Origin: Pseudomonas sp. SID14000
GTDB taxonomy: Bacteria > Pseudomonadota > Gammaproteobacteria > Pseudomonadales > Pseudomonadaceae
DNA: 64,000 nucleotides
NCBI RefSeq assembly: GCF_002165135.1
Contig: NZ_NFZQ01000009.1
Location: 62,001 to 126,000, forward strand
Direction: 5' to 3'
Below, piece after piece: positions 38,678 to 48,353 of this stretch. The translations under genes were made by a program, and so were the position numbers. How positions within the stretch are numbered: position 1 is the first letter of the stretch; each line of letters opens with the position of its first letter. The notes under the pieces were generated by a model. It saw nothing but the letters and a program-made list of their open reading frames with translations. It did not search any database and was not told the DNA's origin.

Positions 38678-40083
38678 TAACGGTTGTCCTCTTGATCGTC
38701 ATGCCCGCCGCTACCGCCGTCGAAGCTCAAGCCGTGCTTGCGCAGCTTGTCGTGCAGGGTCTTGCGGGGGATGCCCAGCGCCTCGGCCAGGCTGCGCATG
38801 GAGCTGTGTGGCTGGGCCAGTTCGGCAGCGATCAGTGAGCGTTCGAACTGCTCGACCTGTTCGCTGAGGTTGCCGCTCGGTATCGGTGCCGAAGGCATTG
38901 CCGCAGGTGGCGCCTGGCCGTCCAGGGCCAGTTCCAGGCCAAGGGCGAAACGCTCGGCGGCGTTCTGCAGCTCGCGCACGTTACCGGGCCAGTCGTGACG
39001 CAGCAGCATGGCGCGCTGGGCCGGCTGCAGGGCATGCGGCGGCAGGCCATGGCGCTGGCTGGCGGCGTCGGCGAAGTACTGGAACAGCACCAGGATGTCA
39101 TCGCCGCGTTCGCGCAGCGGTGGGATACGTAGCGGCGCCACGTTCAGGCGGTAATACAGGTCGGCGCGGAAGCGCCCCTGGTCGGCAGACTGGCGCAGGT
39201 CTTCCTTGGTCGCGGCGATGATGCGGATGTCCAGCGGGATCAGCTGGTTGCCGCCCAGGCGCTCGACCACCCGTTCCTGCAGCATGCGCAGCAGTTTTAC
39301 TTGTACATCCAGGCTCATGCTCTCGATTTCGTCGAGAAACAGCGTGCCACCGTTGGCAAACTCGAATTTGCCGATGCGGCGTTTCTGCGCGCCAGTGAAC
39401 GCACCGGGCTCATGGCCGAACAGCTCGCTTTCGACCACCGACTCGGCCAGTGCGCCGGCGTTGATCGCCACGAACGGTCCGTCGCGGCGGCTGGACAGGT
39501 CATGCAGGGCACGGGCCACCACCTCTTTGCCTGCCCCGGTTTCACCCAGGATCAGCACATCGGCGCGGGTGCCGGCCAGGGCGCCGATCTGCTCACGCAA
39601 GCGCTGCATGGACGGCGACTGGCCTACCAGGCGGGTGGCCAGTTGCTGGCGGTCGCTCAGGGCCAGGCGCAAGCTACGGTTGTCCAGCACCAGGCGGCGC
39701 AGGGCCAGGGCGCGGCGCACGCTGTCGAGCAGGGCGTCGCTGGCAAAGGGTTTTTCCAAGAAGTCATAGGCGCCGGCGCGCATCGCCTGCACCGCCAGCG
39801 GCACATCGCCGTGGCCGGTGATCAGCAGCACCGGCAGCTCGTTGTCACGGCCGTGCAGTTGTTCCAGCAGCTGCAGGCCATCGATGCCCGGCATGCGGAT
39901 GTCGCTGACCACCACGCCGGGCCAGTCGGCCTCGATGCGTTCGGCCAGGCCTTGGGCATCGGCCAGGGCGACGACCTTGAGCCCGGCCAGGTCCAGGGTC
40001 TGGCTCAGGGCCTGGCGCAGGTGCGGATCATCATCGACCAGGATGACCTGGGCTCGGCTGTCGATCAGTGTCTCGGTGGTCAT
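38677..40083 (-). CDS. dctD: Sigma-54-dependent response regulator DctD
   Basis: Activator of C4-dicarboxylate transport genes at sigma-54 promoters. 468 residues. Receiver domain with phospho-acceptor D61 (VVSDIRMPG), AAA+ domain with Walker A GETGAGKE, the sigma-54-contact loop GAFTGAQ, Walker B GGTLFLDEIE, and a C-terminal Fis-type helix-turn-helix (SMRSLAEALGIPRKTLHDKL). Overlaps dctB by four bases. Relatives such as MifR and AauR are close, but gene order with rmlC upstream matches the DctBD locus of other pseudomonads. Confidence 0.88.
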   Translation of the reverse strand: MTTETLIDSRAQVILVDDDPHLRQALSQTLDLAGLKVVALADAQGLAERIEADWPGVVVSDIRMPGIDGLQLLEQLHGRDNELPVLLITGHGDVPLAVQAMRAGAYDFLEKPFASDALLDSVRRALALRRLVLDNRSLRLALSDRQQLATRLVGQSPSMQRLREQIGALAGTRADVLILGETGAGKEVVARALHDLSSRRDGPFVAINAGALAESVVESELFGHEPGAFTGAQKRRIGKFEFANGGTLFLDEIESMSLDVQVKLLRMLQERVVERLGGNQLIPLDIRIIAATKEDLRQSADQGRFRADLYYRLNVAPLRIPPLRERGDDILVLFQYFADAASQRHGLPPHALQPAQRAMLLRHDWPGNVRELQNAAERFALGLELALDGQAPPAAMPSAPIPSGNLSEQVEQFERSLIAAELAQPHSSMRSLAEALGIPRKTLHDKLRKHGLSFDGGSGGHDDQEDNR

Positions 40084-41894
40084 GCCGAGGGGTCCTCCGA
40101 ATTGGGCAAAGTAGCGCCAGGCGCGGCCACACGCAGCTGCAGTGTCAGCAGTGCGCCACCTTCCGGGTGGTTGGCCAGCAGCAGTTCACCGCCCAGGGCG
40201 CGCATCAGGCTTTCGCAGATGGCCAGGCCCAGGCCCAGGCCCTGGGTGCGGGTCTTGGTGGTGAAGAATGGCTCCTTGGCGTGCTCCAGGGCCTGGCGGC
40301 TGAAGCCGGGGCCGTTGTCGCGAATGTACAGGTAGACGCAGTCATCGCGCTGCTCGGCACTTAGCCACAGGCGGCGCGGATTGGCCTTTTCGGTCAGGGC
40401 GTCGAGGGCGTTGGCCAGCAGGTTGCCGAGCACCTGCCGCAGGCGGGTCTCGCCGGCCTGTACCCATAAGGTGGCTTCCGGCAGGTCGCGGATAAGCTCG
40501 ACGGCCATTGCCCGGCGGCGCTTGGCCAATAGCGCCAGGGCATCGTCCAGGGCCGGCTGCAGGGCCACGCTCTCCGGGGCATGGCGGTCACGGCGGGCGA
40601 AGGCGCGCAGGTGGGCGATGATCGACGCCATGCGCCCGGTCAGCTCGCCAATCAGCTTGAGGTTGCCGCGGGCGTCCTCGATACGCTGGTGGTCGAGCAG
40701 GATCTCGGCGTTTTCGGCGTAGCTGCGGATGGCGGCCAGTGGCTGGTTGAGCTCGTGGCTGATACTGGCCGACATGGTGCCGAGTACCGACAGCTTGCCG
40801 GCCTGCACCAGTTCGTCCTGGGCGCGCACGGCCTCCTGTTGGGCGTTCTCGCGTTCCAGTACGGCGCTCTTGAGCCGGGTGTTCAGGCCTTCGAGGTCGG
40901 CGGTGCGCTCGGCCACGCGTTTTTCCAGTTCCTGGCGGCCACGGGCCTCGAAGTCGATGCGGTCGATGTAGTGGCGGCGTCGCTGCATCACCAGGCCGGC
41001 GAGCAACATCAGCACCAGCAGGGTACCAGCACCGATGGCCATCACTGTTTGTACCGAACGGTCGACCAGCATGCGCGGGGCAAGGATGCTGACCTGCCAG
41101 CCGGTTTCCTTGATATCGCGGGTCTGGCTGATCCAGGCGTCCGGGTTGAGCACCAGCGGTTGTGGGGCTTGGGTCGGGTAGGGCTGGATGGCGATGATGG
41201 CCTGGCGCTCGGCCTCGGTCAGCGCGCGGGTCGCGCGGAAGCGCCAGTCGGGCCGCGAGGTCAGGATGACCACGCCATTGTGGTCGGTCAGCAACAGCTG
41301 CTCGGGGGTGCGCCCCCACAGGGTTTCGGTGTGGTCGAGGTCGACTTTGACCACCAGTACGCCAACGATGCGTTCACGGTCACGCACGGCAGCGGCAAAG
41401 AAGTAGCCGCGCTTGGCCGACGTGGTGCCTTGGCCGAAGAAGCGCCCCAGGCGGCCGGCCATGGCTTCGTTGAAGTAGGGGCGGAAGGCGAAGTTGCGGC
41501 CGACGAAGCTGTCGCGCTTGTCCCAGTTGGAGGCGGCCAGAGTGTTGCCGCTGACGTCCATCAGGTACATCACCTCGGCGCCGGTCTGCTGGACGATGTC
41601 CTTGAGCAGGCGGTTGGCGTTGGTCACCGCTTCCAGGCGCAACGGGTCGGCCAGTACCCCGCGCAGCGCCGGCAGGTCGCCGAGTATCTGCGGCAAGGTT
41701 TCGTAGCGATGCAGGGTACCGAGCAGGTTGGCGACATACAGGTCGAGGGTCTGGCGGTTCTGCGAGGCCAGTTCTTCCTGGTAGTAACGTTCGGCCAGGT
41801 GATGCAGGGGCCACAGTAATGGGGCCAGGCACAGGGCCAACAGGGCCAGGCTGCGCCAACGGGGACGGCGTGGGGGCGTGGGTTTTGCAATCAT
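40080..41894 (-). CDS. dctB: C4-dicarboxylate sensor histidine kinase DctB
   Basis: 604 residues. Two membrane helices (about 15-37 and 298-317) flank a periplasmic sensor domain of about 260 residues (PAS-like dCache type). A coiled-coil follows (RQELEKRVAERTADLEGLNTR), then the H-box SISHELNQPLAAIRSYAENA, the N-box LANALDAL, and G boxes DNGPGF and TQGLGLGLAICESLM. The start is ATG 41894; a GTG one codon before is an alternative. It lies 42 bases downstream of rmlC on the same strand and overlaps dctD. Confidence 0.9.
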   Translation of the reverse strand: MIAKPTPPRRPRWRSLALLALCLAPLLWPLHHLAERYYQEELASQNRQTLDLYVANLLGTLHRYETLPQILGDLPALRGVLADPLRLEAVTNANRLLKDIVQQTGAEVMYLMDVSGNTLAASNWDKRDSFVGRNFAFRPYFNEAMAGRLGRFFGQGTTSAKRGYFFAAAVRDRERIVGVLVVKVDLDHTETLWGRTPEQLLLTDHNGVVILTSRPDWRFRATRALTEAERQAIIAIQPYPTQAPQPLVLNPDAWISQTRDIKETGWQVSILAPRMLVDRSVQTVMAIGAGTLLVLMLLAGLVMQRRRHYIDRIDFEARGRQELEKRVAERTADLEGLNTRLKSAVLERENAQQEAVRAQDELVQAGKLSVLGTMSASISHELNQPLAAIRSYAENAEILLDHQRIEDARGNLKLIGELTGRMASIIAHLRAFARRDRHAPESVALQPALDDALALLAKRRRAMAVELIRDLPEATLWVQAGETRLRQVLGNLLANALDALTEKANPRRLWLSAEQRDDCVYLYIRDNGPGFSRQALEHAKEPFFTTKTRTQGLGLGLAICESLMRALGGELLLANHPEGGALLTLQLRVAAPGATLPNSEDPSA

Positions 41895-41936
41895 CACGTA
41901 AAGGCGTCAGAAAAGTCTGACGCAATTATGCGCTAG

Positions 41937-42482
41937 TTAAGGCAGCAGTTCCGCCTTTGCCAGCGGCAGGCCGAGCTTGTCCTTGTCTGACAGCACCGGT
42001 GGCTGCTGCAGCCGCCAGTCGATGGCCAGCGTCGGGTCATCCCAGCGGATGCAACGATCGGCGCCCGGGTTGTAGTAGTCGGTGGTCTTGTAGAGGAATT
42101 CGGCCGACTCGCTCATCACCGCAAAACCATGGGCGAAACCGGGTGGAATCCACAACTGGCGATGGTTGTCGGCCGACAGTTGCACCGCGACCCATTGGCC
42201 GAAGGTCGGCGAGCTTTTGCGCACGTCCACGGCAACATCACGGATTTCCCCCTGCACCACCCGCACCAGCTTGCCTTGGGTATTTTCTACCTGGTAGTGC
42301 AGCCCGCGCAGTACACCTTTGATGGAGCGTGAGTGGTTATCCTGGACGAACTCGACATTCACGCCGGTTTGCCGGGCGAACTCACGGGCATTGAATGCCT
42401 CGAAGAAAAAGCCACGGCTGTCACCGAAAACCTTCGGCTCGATGATCAGTACTTCAGGGATTGCGGTAGGGATTATGTTCAT
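41937..42482 (-). CDS. rmlC: dTDP-4-dehydrorhamnose 3,5-epimerase RmlC
   Basis: Third enzyme of dTDP-L-rhamnose synthesis. 181 residues, the normal size, cupin fold. Family segments are FGDSRGFFFEAFN, QDNHSRSIKGVLRGLHYQ (catalytic His region), VRVVQGEIRDVAVDVR and IPPGFAHGFAVMSE with the Tyr in EFLYKTTDYY. ATG 42482 (MNIIPTAIPEV). The other rml genes (A, B, D) are not in the window. Confidence 0.94.
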   Translation of the reverse strand: MNIIPTAIPEVLIIEPKVFGDSRGFFFEAFNAREFARQTGVNVEFVQDNHSRSIKGVLRGLHYQVENTQGKLVRVVQGEIRDVAVDVRKSSPTFGQWVAVQLSADNHRQLWIPPGFAHGFAVMSESAEFLYKTTDYYNPGADRCIRWDDPTLAIDWRLQQPPVLSDKDKLGLPLAKAELLP

Positions 42483-42762
42483 AGCGGTTCGCTGGCCCGT
42501 TTTACCCACGTATTGACCCTAGCCGGTCTCGCCGGTTTTTTCCGCATTGCGCTGTAACGGGCTTCACAAGGTCTGGCTATGGTAGATGTCATGCCGTCTC
42601 GCTCCTTGGGCACGGTTGTAATTGTGTCGATTGTTATCGGTTTATTGATGCTACCTGTTCGCGTATTTCGCGATTTTCGGGCTTCAAATATCGATATATA
42701 TCGGTTATAAATTAGCAAACGCCCCAGCACAGTCCGGCTCAGGGCCATCACAGAGGTCAACC

Positions 42763-43869
42763 ATGAAAACCCTCAACTCCACTCCCCGTGCCGATGGTTT
42801 CCACATGCCCGCCGAGTGGGCCCCGCAAACCCAGGTGTGGATGGTCTGGCCGGAGCGCCCGGACAACTGGCGCCTGGGCGGCAAGCCGGCGCAGGCTGCC
42901 CATGTGACTCTGGCCAAGGCCATTGCCCGCTTCGAGCCGGTAACCGTCGCGGTTTCCGCTGGCCAGTACGAAAATGCCCGTCGCCAGCTCGACCAGCCGA
43001 ACATCCGCGTGGTCGAGATCAGCAACGACGACGCCTGGGTGCGCGATACTGGCCCGACCTTCGTCATCAACGACCAGGGTGAAGTGCGCGGGGTGGACTG
43101 GGGCTTCAATGCATGGGGCGGCTTCGACGGTGGCCTGTACGCACCGTGGAACCGCGACGAGGAACTGGCGGCCAAGGTGCTGGAAATGGAACGCTGCCAG
43201 CGTTACCACACCGAAGGCTTCGTGCTCGAGGGCGGCTCGATCCACGTGGACGGCGAAGGCACCGTGATTACCACCGAAGAATGCCTGCTTAACCGCAACC
43301 GCAACCCACACCTGAACCGCGAGCAGATCGAAGCGGTGCTGCGCGACCATCTGGCGGTGGACACCGTGGTCTGGCTGCCGGATGGCCTGTACAACGACGA
43401 GACTGATGGCCACGTCGACAATTTCTGCTGTTACGTGCGCCCGGGCGAAGTGTTACTGGCCTGGACCGATGATTCCAACGACCCCAACTATGCACGCTGT
43501 CACGCCGCCATGGAGGTGTTGAAGAACACCCGCGACGCCAAGGGCCGTGAGTTCATCGTGCACAAGATGCCGATCCCGGGCCCGCTGTTCGCCACTGCCG
43601 AAGAGTGTGCCGGTGTCGATCAGGTGGCCGGCAGCCAGGAGCGTGACCCATCAGTGCGCCTGGCCGGCTCGTACGTGAATTTCCTGATCGTCAACGGCGG
43701 CATCATCGCGCCAAGCTTCGACGACCCGGCGGATGCTGAGGCCAAAGCGATCCTGGCGAAGATTTTCCCCGACCACGAGGTGGTGATGATTCCTGGTCGC
43801 GAACTGTTGTTGGGCGGTGGCAACATCCACTGCCTGACCCAGCAGCAACCGGCGCCGGTCAAGCGTTGA
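42763..43869 (+). CDS. aguA: Agmatine deiminase AguA
   Basis: Hydrolyses agmatine to N-carbamoylputrescine and ammonia in the arginine decarboxylase route to putrescine. 368 residues. The catalytic Cys is C357 in [11 protein letters not shown]; the His/Asp side is seen in [11 protein letters not shown] and the guanidine site in [16 protein letters not shown] precedes the ATG. aguB is not adjacent. A terminator follows. The 280-base upstream region contains a 12-base palindrome CGATATATATCG at 42692-42703 that could be an operator. Confidence 0.95.
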   Translation: MKTLNSTPRADGFHMPAEWAPQTQVWMVWPERPDNWRLGGKPAQAAHVTLAKAIARFEPVTVAVSAGQYENARRQLDQPNIRVVEISNDDAWVRDTGPTFVINDQGEVRGVDWGFNAWGGFDGGLYAPWNRDEELAAKVLEMERCQRYHTEGFVLEGGSIHVDGEGTVITTEECLLNRNRNPHLNREQIEAVLRDHLAVDTVVWLPDGLYNDETDGHVDNFCCYVRPGEVLLAWTDDSNDPNYARCHAAMEVLKNTRDAKGREFIVHKMPIPGPLFATAEECAGVDQVAGSQERDPSVRLAGSYVNFLIVNGGIIAPSFDDPADAEAKAILAKIFPDHEVVMIPGRELLLGGGNIHCLTQQQPAPVKR

Positions 43870-43885
43870 GCGCACTGTGAATGAA

Positions 43886-43915
43886 GAGGCCCGTCATATG
43901 ACGGGCCTTTTTTTT
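43886..43915 (+). terminator. Rho-independent terminator of aguA
   Basis: Eleven-base-pair palindromic stem AGGCCCGTCAT / ATGACGGGCCT followed by a run of T residues, 17 bases after the stop codon. Confidence 0.93.
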
Positions 43916-44054
43916 CGAAGGAGGCACCCGGAGGCCAGTGGTGGCATATTTTTTGTATTGTTTTCAGTTAGATAGCTCGGCCATGCCGCGCTCTCGGATC
44001 TGTAACAATACTTACCTAAATTAGCTGCTCACGGGCTAGGGAGTACGTGTAGAA

Positions 44055-44252
44055 ATGAACGCAGCAAGTGAGTCGGCTTTGCGCCCATCGGCAGTGAATC
44101 ACCAATCGCTCAAGCTTGTGGCGAAGTGGTTGAAACACCATGGAAGCATCAGGGTCAGGACGACCGACACACGACGTCTGCTTGCCGGACGATATCCTCA
44201 AGGGCTGATCAGCGAAGCAGAAATGCAGGCGCTGATGGCGGTGTGGCACTGA
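44055..44252 (+). CDS. Small hypothetical protein
   Basis: 65 residues, basic in the middle (KLVAKWLKHHGSIRVRTTDTRRLLAGRYPQG) and ending in an acidic-hydrophobic helix (ISEAEMQALMAVWH). No domain recognised. Codon use looks like a real gene, and the sequence before the ATG is AT-rich, but the RBS is weak. It stands alone between the aguA terminator and a REP palindrome. Confidence 0.55.
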   Translation: MNAASESALRPSAVNHQSLKLVAKWLKHHGSIRVRTTDTRRLLAGRYPQGLISEAEMQALMAVWH

Positions 44253-44274
44253 TCGAATCGGTATCACCTGTAAA

Positions 44275-44306
44275 GGCCTCTTCGCGGGCGTGCCCGCGAA
44301 GAGGCC
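44275..44306. repeat. Single REP palindrome
   Basis: One perfect palindrome, GGCCTCTTCGCGGGC / GCCCGCGAAGAGGCC around GT, not the usual pair. It lies between the small gene and the 3' end of the convergent TonB receptor gene. Confidence 0.8.
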
Positions 44307-44323
44307 GGTACAGGCAACAAAGA

Positions 44324-46402
44324 TCAGAAGCTGTAACTGCCGGTCACCACCAGGCTGCGCGGGTCACCTACCTGGATCTGCGCTGCACTGGTCGCCGAAC
44401 TGTAGTAGGTCTTGTCGGCAATGTTGCTCAGCGCCGCCCGCACATCCCAGTCATGGGTGCGGTACCCCGCCAATGCATCCCAACGGCCATACCCCGGCAA
44501 CACCGTGGTGTTCTGGTTGTCCGCATAACGCTCACCCACTAGCGTCAGGCCGGTTTCGGCGTACCAGCCCAGCTCCGGTTTCCAGGTCACGAACAGGCTG
44601 CCGTTGCGCTTGGCCACGTCATTGATGCGGTTGCCTTCCTGCCCGTTGTTGTCCTTGACGATGGTCGCATCCTGCAGGCCGATACCACCGCGTACATACC
44701 AGTTGCCAACGATATTGCCGGTGGCGGTCAACTCGATACCGCGCGAACGCTGCAAGCCGCTGAGCAGGATGTTTGCCGGGTTATGCGGGTCGCGGGTGCG
44801 GCGGTTGTACAGTTCCAGCTCGTAGATGGCCAGGGTGGTGGTCAGCCGCTGGTCGAGCCAGTCGCTCTTCACCCCGATTTCCTTCTGCCGGGTTTCTTCC
44901 GGCTTGGCGTCGTTACCGTTGCCCTTTGCGCCTGGGGTGATGCCGATCAGACCACCACCTACCGGCGAGAAGGTCTTGCTCCACGAAGCGTAGAGCGAAT
45001 GGTCGCGCCACGGTGTGTAGACCACGCCCAGGCGTGGGCTGGTGCTATTGCTGTCCTGTGGTTCGCGGCGGCCATCCTTGTCGGTGGTCTGCACTTCGAA
45101 CTGGTCAAAGCGTACGCCGGCAAGAACCTGCCACTGATCGTTCAGGCGGATCTGGTCCTGTAGGTAAAGGCCGCGGCTATCGACCACGGTGTGGTTGTCA
45201 CTCCACAGTGCCAGGTTGCCATTGAGTTGCTGGTTGCGGCCGGGTTTGCCCAGGCCCTGCAGTTCTTGGTCAACCGCCTTATACAGCACCGGATCACGCT
45301 TCTGGTTGCCGAACTCCAGGCCCAGCAACAGCTTGTGCTCCAGGCCCAGGGTGTCGAAGTCGCCCTCGGCCTCCAGGTTGTTGAACAGGTTGCGGGTGTT
45401 AAGGTCCTGCTGCCAGCGCTGGCGGGTCAAGACATCGGTGCTGGCGTTGTAGCCCGTGACGTAAGTGTTGTCGAACTCGCTGTCGAGCTTGAACAAGCCC
45501 AGGGTATGGCGCAACTGCCAGGTTTCGTTCAGCTGGTAGTTCAGGCGCGAGCGCAGCGACTGGGCGCGGTCGTCGATGTAGTCGCGCTGGGTATCGCCAT
45601 AGGTGGTGCTGCGGCTGACATCGGCCGGGCGGCCGTTGACCCCGGGGATGCCACGGTCCGGGGTGCGGTTGTAGCGGCTGTATTCATATTGCACCAGCCA
45701 GTTCAGGTCGGGGGTGACCTGCCAGCTGATCGACGGGGCGAACAGCTGGCGGCTGCCGTCGATGCCGTCGCGGAAGCTGTTGTTGTCCTGGTTGCCCATG
45801 TTCAGGCGCAGGCTGACGGTGTCGCTGGGGTCGGCGCTGAGGTCGGCGTACAGGCTGCGCAGGTCTTCGCTGCCGGCCTGTGCCTCGATGGTCGAGCGGC
45901 GGCCATGCTCCGGTGCCTTGCTGACCCGGTTGACGATACCGCCCTGGCTGCCACGGCCATACAGCACCGCTGCCGGCCCCTTGAGCACTTCGACCCGCTC
46001 GATGTTATGCAGGTCGCGAATGTACTGGCTGTCGTCGCGAATGCCGTCCAGGTAGAAGTCGTTGCTGGCCTCGAAGCCGCGGATGCGCACGCTGTCGAAG
46101 CGGGTGTCGGCACCGCTGCTGACGTTGGGAATGCCTTCCAGCGCCTTGCCCAGGGTATTGCTGCCGTAATCCAGCACATTGGCGGTCTTCACCGTGTCGA
46201 TGGCCTGCGGCACATAACGTACCGGCGTCGAGGTGCGGGTCGCGGTGCTTACCTCCTTGACCCGGGGGGTGTCTTTCTCGCGTTCGCTGTCGGCGGTGAC
46301 CGACAGTTCCGGCAGGGTGGTGGTGGTGGCACTGGCCAGGCCAGCGTTGAACAGCAGCGACAGGCCAAGCGTCAGGGGGGAAAGGCGGCAAGGTACAAGC
46401 AT
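44324..46402 (-). CDS. TonB-dependent siderophore receptor
   Basis: Outer-membrane gated channel for a ferric siderophore. 692 residues. Signal peptide ending SATTTT, then a plug domain (about 35-165; TVKTANVLDYGSNTLGKALEGIPNV, RGFEASNDFYLDGIRDD, VEVLKGPAAVLYGRGSQGGIVN) and a 22-strand barrel with the conserved KPEETRQKEIGVKSDW segment and C-terminal aromatic residue (VVTGSYSF). No N-terminal signalling domain and no sigma or anti-sigma gene next to it. Resembles catecholate or Fiu/FhuE-like receptors; the ligand is not predictable. Confidence 0.88.
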   Translation of the reverse strand: MLVPCRLSPLTLGLSLLFNAGLASATTTTLPELSVTADSEREKDTPRVKEVSTATRTSTPVRYVPQAIDTVKTANVLDYGSNTLGKALEGIPNVSSGADTRFDSVRIRGFEASNDFYLDGIRDDSQYIRDLHNIERVEVLKGPAAVLYGRGSQGGIVNRVSKAPEHGRRSTIEAQAGSEDLRSLYADLSADPSDTVSLRLNMGNQDNNSFRDGIDGSRQLFAPSISWQVTPDLNWLVQYEYSRYNRTPDRGIPGVNGRPADVSRSTTYGDTQRDYIDDRAQSLRSRLNYQLNETWQLRHTLGLFKLDSEFDNTYVTGYNASTDVLTRQRWQQDLNTRNLFNNLEAEGDFDTLGLEHKLLLGLEFGNQKRDPVLYKAVDQELQGLGKPGRNQQLNGNLALWSDNHTVVDSRGLYLQDQIRLNDQWQVLAGVRFDQFEVQTTDKDGRREPQDSNSTSPRLGVVYTPWRDHSLYASWSKTFSPVGGGLIGITPGAKGNGNDAKPEETRQKEIGVKSDWLDQRLTTTLAIYELELYNRRTRDPHNPANILLSGLQRSRGIELTATGNIVGNWYVRGGIGLQDATIVKDNNGQEGNRINDVAKRNGSLFVTWKPELGWYAETGLTLVGERYADNQNTTVLPGYGRWDALAGYRTHDWDVRAALSNIADKTYYSSATSAAQIQVGDPRSLVVTGSYSF

Positions 46403-46441
46403 GGGCGCATCCGGAGCTAGCAGGTGAAAATAAGCGCGAAT

Positions 46442-46460
46442 GGTAATGCTTGCTATTTAC
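46442..46460. promoter_or_regulatory. Candidate Fur box upstream of the TonB receptor
   Basis: GGTAATGCTTGCTATTTAC matches 11 of 19 positions of the classical Fur consensus, 40 bases upstream of the receptor start codon. Position and target fit iron regulation; the match itself is only moderate. Confidence 0.4.
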
Positions 46461-46706
46461 TATTGCATGTGGATTTGTAAAGGCTTGTATTTACATATGT
46501 GTCCCTTTGTAACAACCTCTGCCGCCCCGCGCGCCCCGGTAGGAGCAACCTTGCGCTGCGAAAGCGTCTGAACAGGAAAACTGTCCGTTCGATCAAAAGG
46601 ACTTTTCGCACGAGAGATAAATTGCCCACTGATAGCGCCACCCGGTATGGAAATGCGCTGGGACCGTCGGTGATTTTGGTTATATCAACCTGCATTTCAC
46701 GACTTT

Positions 46707-46736
46707 TTGACATTTGTAATCGCACGCGGCTAGGAT
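46707..46736 (+). promoter_or_regulatory. Sigma-70-type promoter for the OprQ-like porin
   Basis: TTGACA at 46707-46712 and TAGGAT at 46731-46736 with an 18-base spacer. Gives a leader of about 165 bases before the porin ATG. The rest of the 504-base gap 46403-46906 holds the receptor promoter, a REP half unit at about 46540-46562 and no convincing gene. Confidence 0.6.
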
Positions 46737-46906
46737 TCGGCCAACGCCTGCTGGCCATGATCTTGGCCATGCTGCTGCCAGAGGCCGCCGTGTGATTACC
46801 GGCAGGCCTTCCAGTCTGGATCCGCATAGCGTCGAACCTACGAAGGGGCGTTGGTTCCTGGCGTCATATTGCAGAGCGTTTTTGATTAAGAAATAAGGAA
46901 AACAAC

Positions 46907-48226
46907 ATGTTGAAAACCAGGATCAGCCTGGTCGCCCTGGCGATGATCGCCGCGACCCAGGCACAGGCCAATGATCAGGCCGACAGCAAAGGCTTCATCG
47001 AGGACAGCCACGCCAACGTCCTGCTGCGCAACGCCTACATCAACCGCGACAAGAAACACGGCACCGACGACCAGATCGAATGGGGCCAGGGCGTCATCGC
47101 GAACTTCTCTTCCGGCTTCACCCAGGGCACCGTCGGTGTCGGCGTAGATGCATTCGGCCTGTATGCCGTGCGTCTGGACGGCGGCAAGGGCCACAACGGT
47201 GGCGCCGGTGTCGACTTCTTCAAGCCTTCGGACTTCAAGGACGAGAATGGCAACGCCAACTCGCCGCACAACCTGGCCCGTGGTGGCGCTGCAGTGAAGT
47301 TCCGCATCTCCAACACCGTGCTCAAGTACGGTGACCAGATGCCGGCACTGCCAGTGCTGCAGTACGACGACGCCCGTCTGTTGCCAGAAAGCTTCACCGG
47401 TACCCTGATTACCTCCAAAGAGATCCAGGGCCTGGAACTGAACGCCGGCCGCTTCACCCAGGAAGCGCGCAAGAGCGCCGAGCGCCGTGACGGTGGTGGC
47501 CTGAAGTCGATCAACGTCCTCGGTGGTAGCTACAAGTTCACCGACAACTTCACCGCTTCGCTGTACACCGCCGACAACGAAGACGTGATGAAGAAGCACT
47601 ACCTCGGCCTGAACTATGTCTTCCCGATTGCCAACGACCAGTCCCTGACCCTGGACTTCAATGGCTACAAGTCGGACATCGACGACAAGTTCGTGAAATC
47701 CGCTGGCCTGAACGGCGACTCCAACACCATCTGGAGCCTGGCAGCCACCTACGCGTACGGTGCGCACTCGTTCACCATCGCCCACCAGCGCAGCACTGGC
47801 AGCACCGGCTACAACTACGGCTGGTACCAGAACGAGGGTGGCGTGGGTGACGGTGGTTCGACCATCTACCTGGCCAACTCGTACTGGTCCGACTTCAACG
47901 CCGAAGACGAGCGTTCCTGGCAGCTGGGCTACGGCCTGGACTTCGGTGCCTACGGCATCCCGGGCCTGACCTACAAGCTGGCCTACGTGGTGGGTGACAA
48001 CATCAACACCCGCAACGTCGCCAACCCGCAGGGCTTCGGTGAAGGTAAAGAACGCGAGATCTTCAACCAGATCCGTTACGTGGTGCAGGACGGCCCGGCC
48101 AAGGACCTGTCGATCAAGCTGCGTAGCTCGTTCGTGCGTACCAACAACGCCGTGCAGCAGAACGGTTACAACGACGACGGCAACGAAGTCCGCGTATTCG
48201 TCGAGTACCCGATCAGCATCTTCTGA
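46907..48226 (+). CDS. oprQ: OprD-family porin (OprQ-like)
   Basis: 439 residues. Signal peptide MLKTRISLVALAMIAATQAQ, then the OprD-family start DSKGFIEDSHANVLLRNAYINRD, many beta strands and a C-terminal VFVEYPISIF with terminal Phe. It is about as long as the OprE-like porin at 5530 and clearly paralogous (both have FSSGFTQGTVG or LSGFTEGTVG segments). Predicted outer-membrane uptake channel; substrate unknown. AAGGAAAA precedes the ATG. Name OprQ rests on gene order recalled from P. putida. Confidence 0.85.
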   Translation: MLKTRISLVALAMIAATQAQANDQADSKGFIEDSHANVLLRNAYINRDKKHGTDDQIEWGQGVIANFSSGFTQGTVGVGVDAFGLYAVRLDGGKGHNGGAGVDFFKPSDFKDENGNANSPHNLARGGAAVKFRISNTVLKYGDQMPALPVLQYDDARLLPESFTGTLITSKEIQGLELNAGRFTQEARKSAERRDGGGLKSINVLGGSYKFTDNFTASLYTADNEDVMKKHYLGLNYVFPIANDQSLTLDFNGYKSDIDDKFVKSAGLNGDSNTIWSLAATYAYGAHSFTIAHQRSTGSTGYNYGWYQNEGGVGDGGSTIYLANSYWSDFNAEDERSWQLGYGLDFGAYGIPGLTYKLAYVVGDNINTRNVANPQGFGEGKEREIFNQIRYVVQDGPAKDLSIKLRSSFVRTNNAVQQNGYNDDGNEVRVFVEYPISIF

Positions 48227-48246
48227 TCCTGATCTGATGGCCTAGC

Positions 48247-48346
48247 GGCTGCTTTGCAGCCCATCGCGACACAAGGCCGCTCCTACATGAGATTACGTAC
48301 TCCTGTAGGAGCGGCCTTGTGTCGCGAAAGGGCCGCAAAGCGGCCC
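48247..48346. repeat. REP pair (family 2, inverted)
   Basis: Opposed units with CGCGACACAAGGCCGCTCCTACA, between the porin and the convergent glutamate-synthase-like gene. Small palindromes GGCTGCTTTGCAGCC and GGGCCGCAAAGCGGCCC mark its ends. Confidence 0.88.
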
Positions 48347-48353
48347 CCGGCTT

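Noticed and set aside
44783..46420. Plus-strand frames opposite the TonB receptor
   Set aside because: No RBS or family resemblance; the minus-strand receptor is complete.
46499..46795. 98-codon plus-strand frame upstream of the OprQ-like porin
   Set aside because: Overlaps the predicted -35/-10 promoter, has no RBS, and its composition is not that of a protein gene here.
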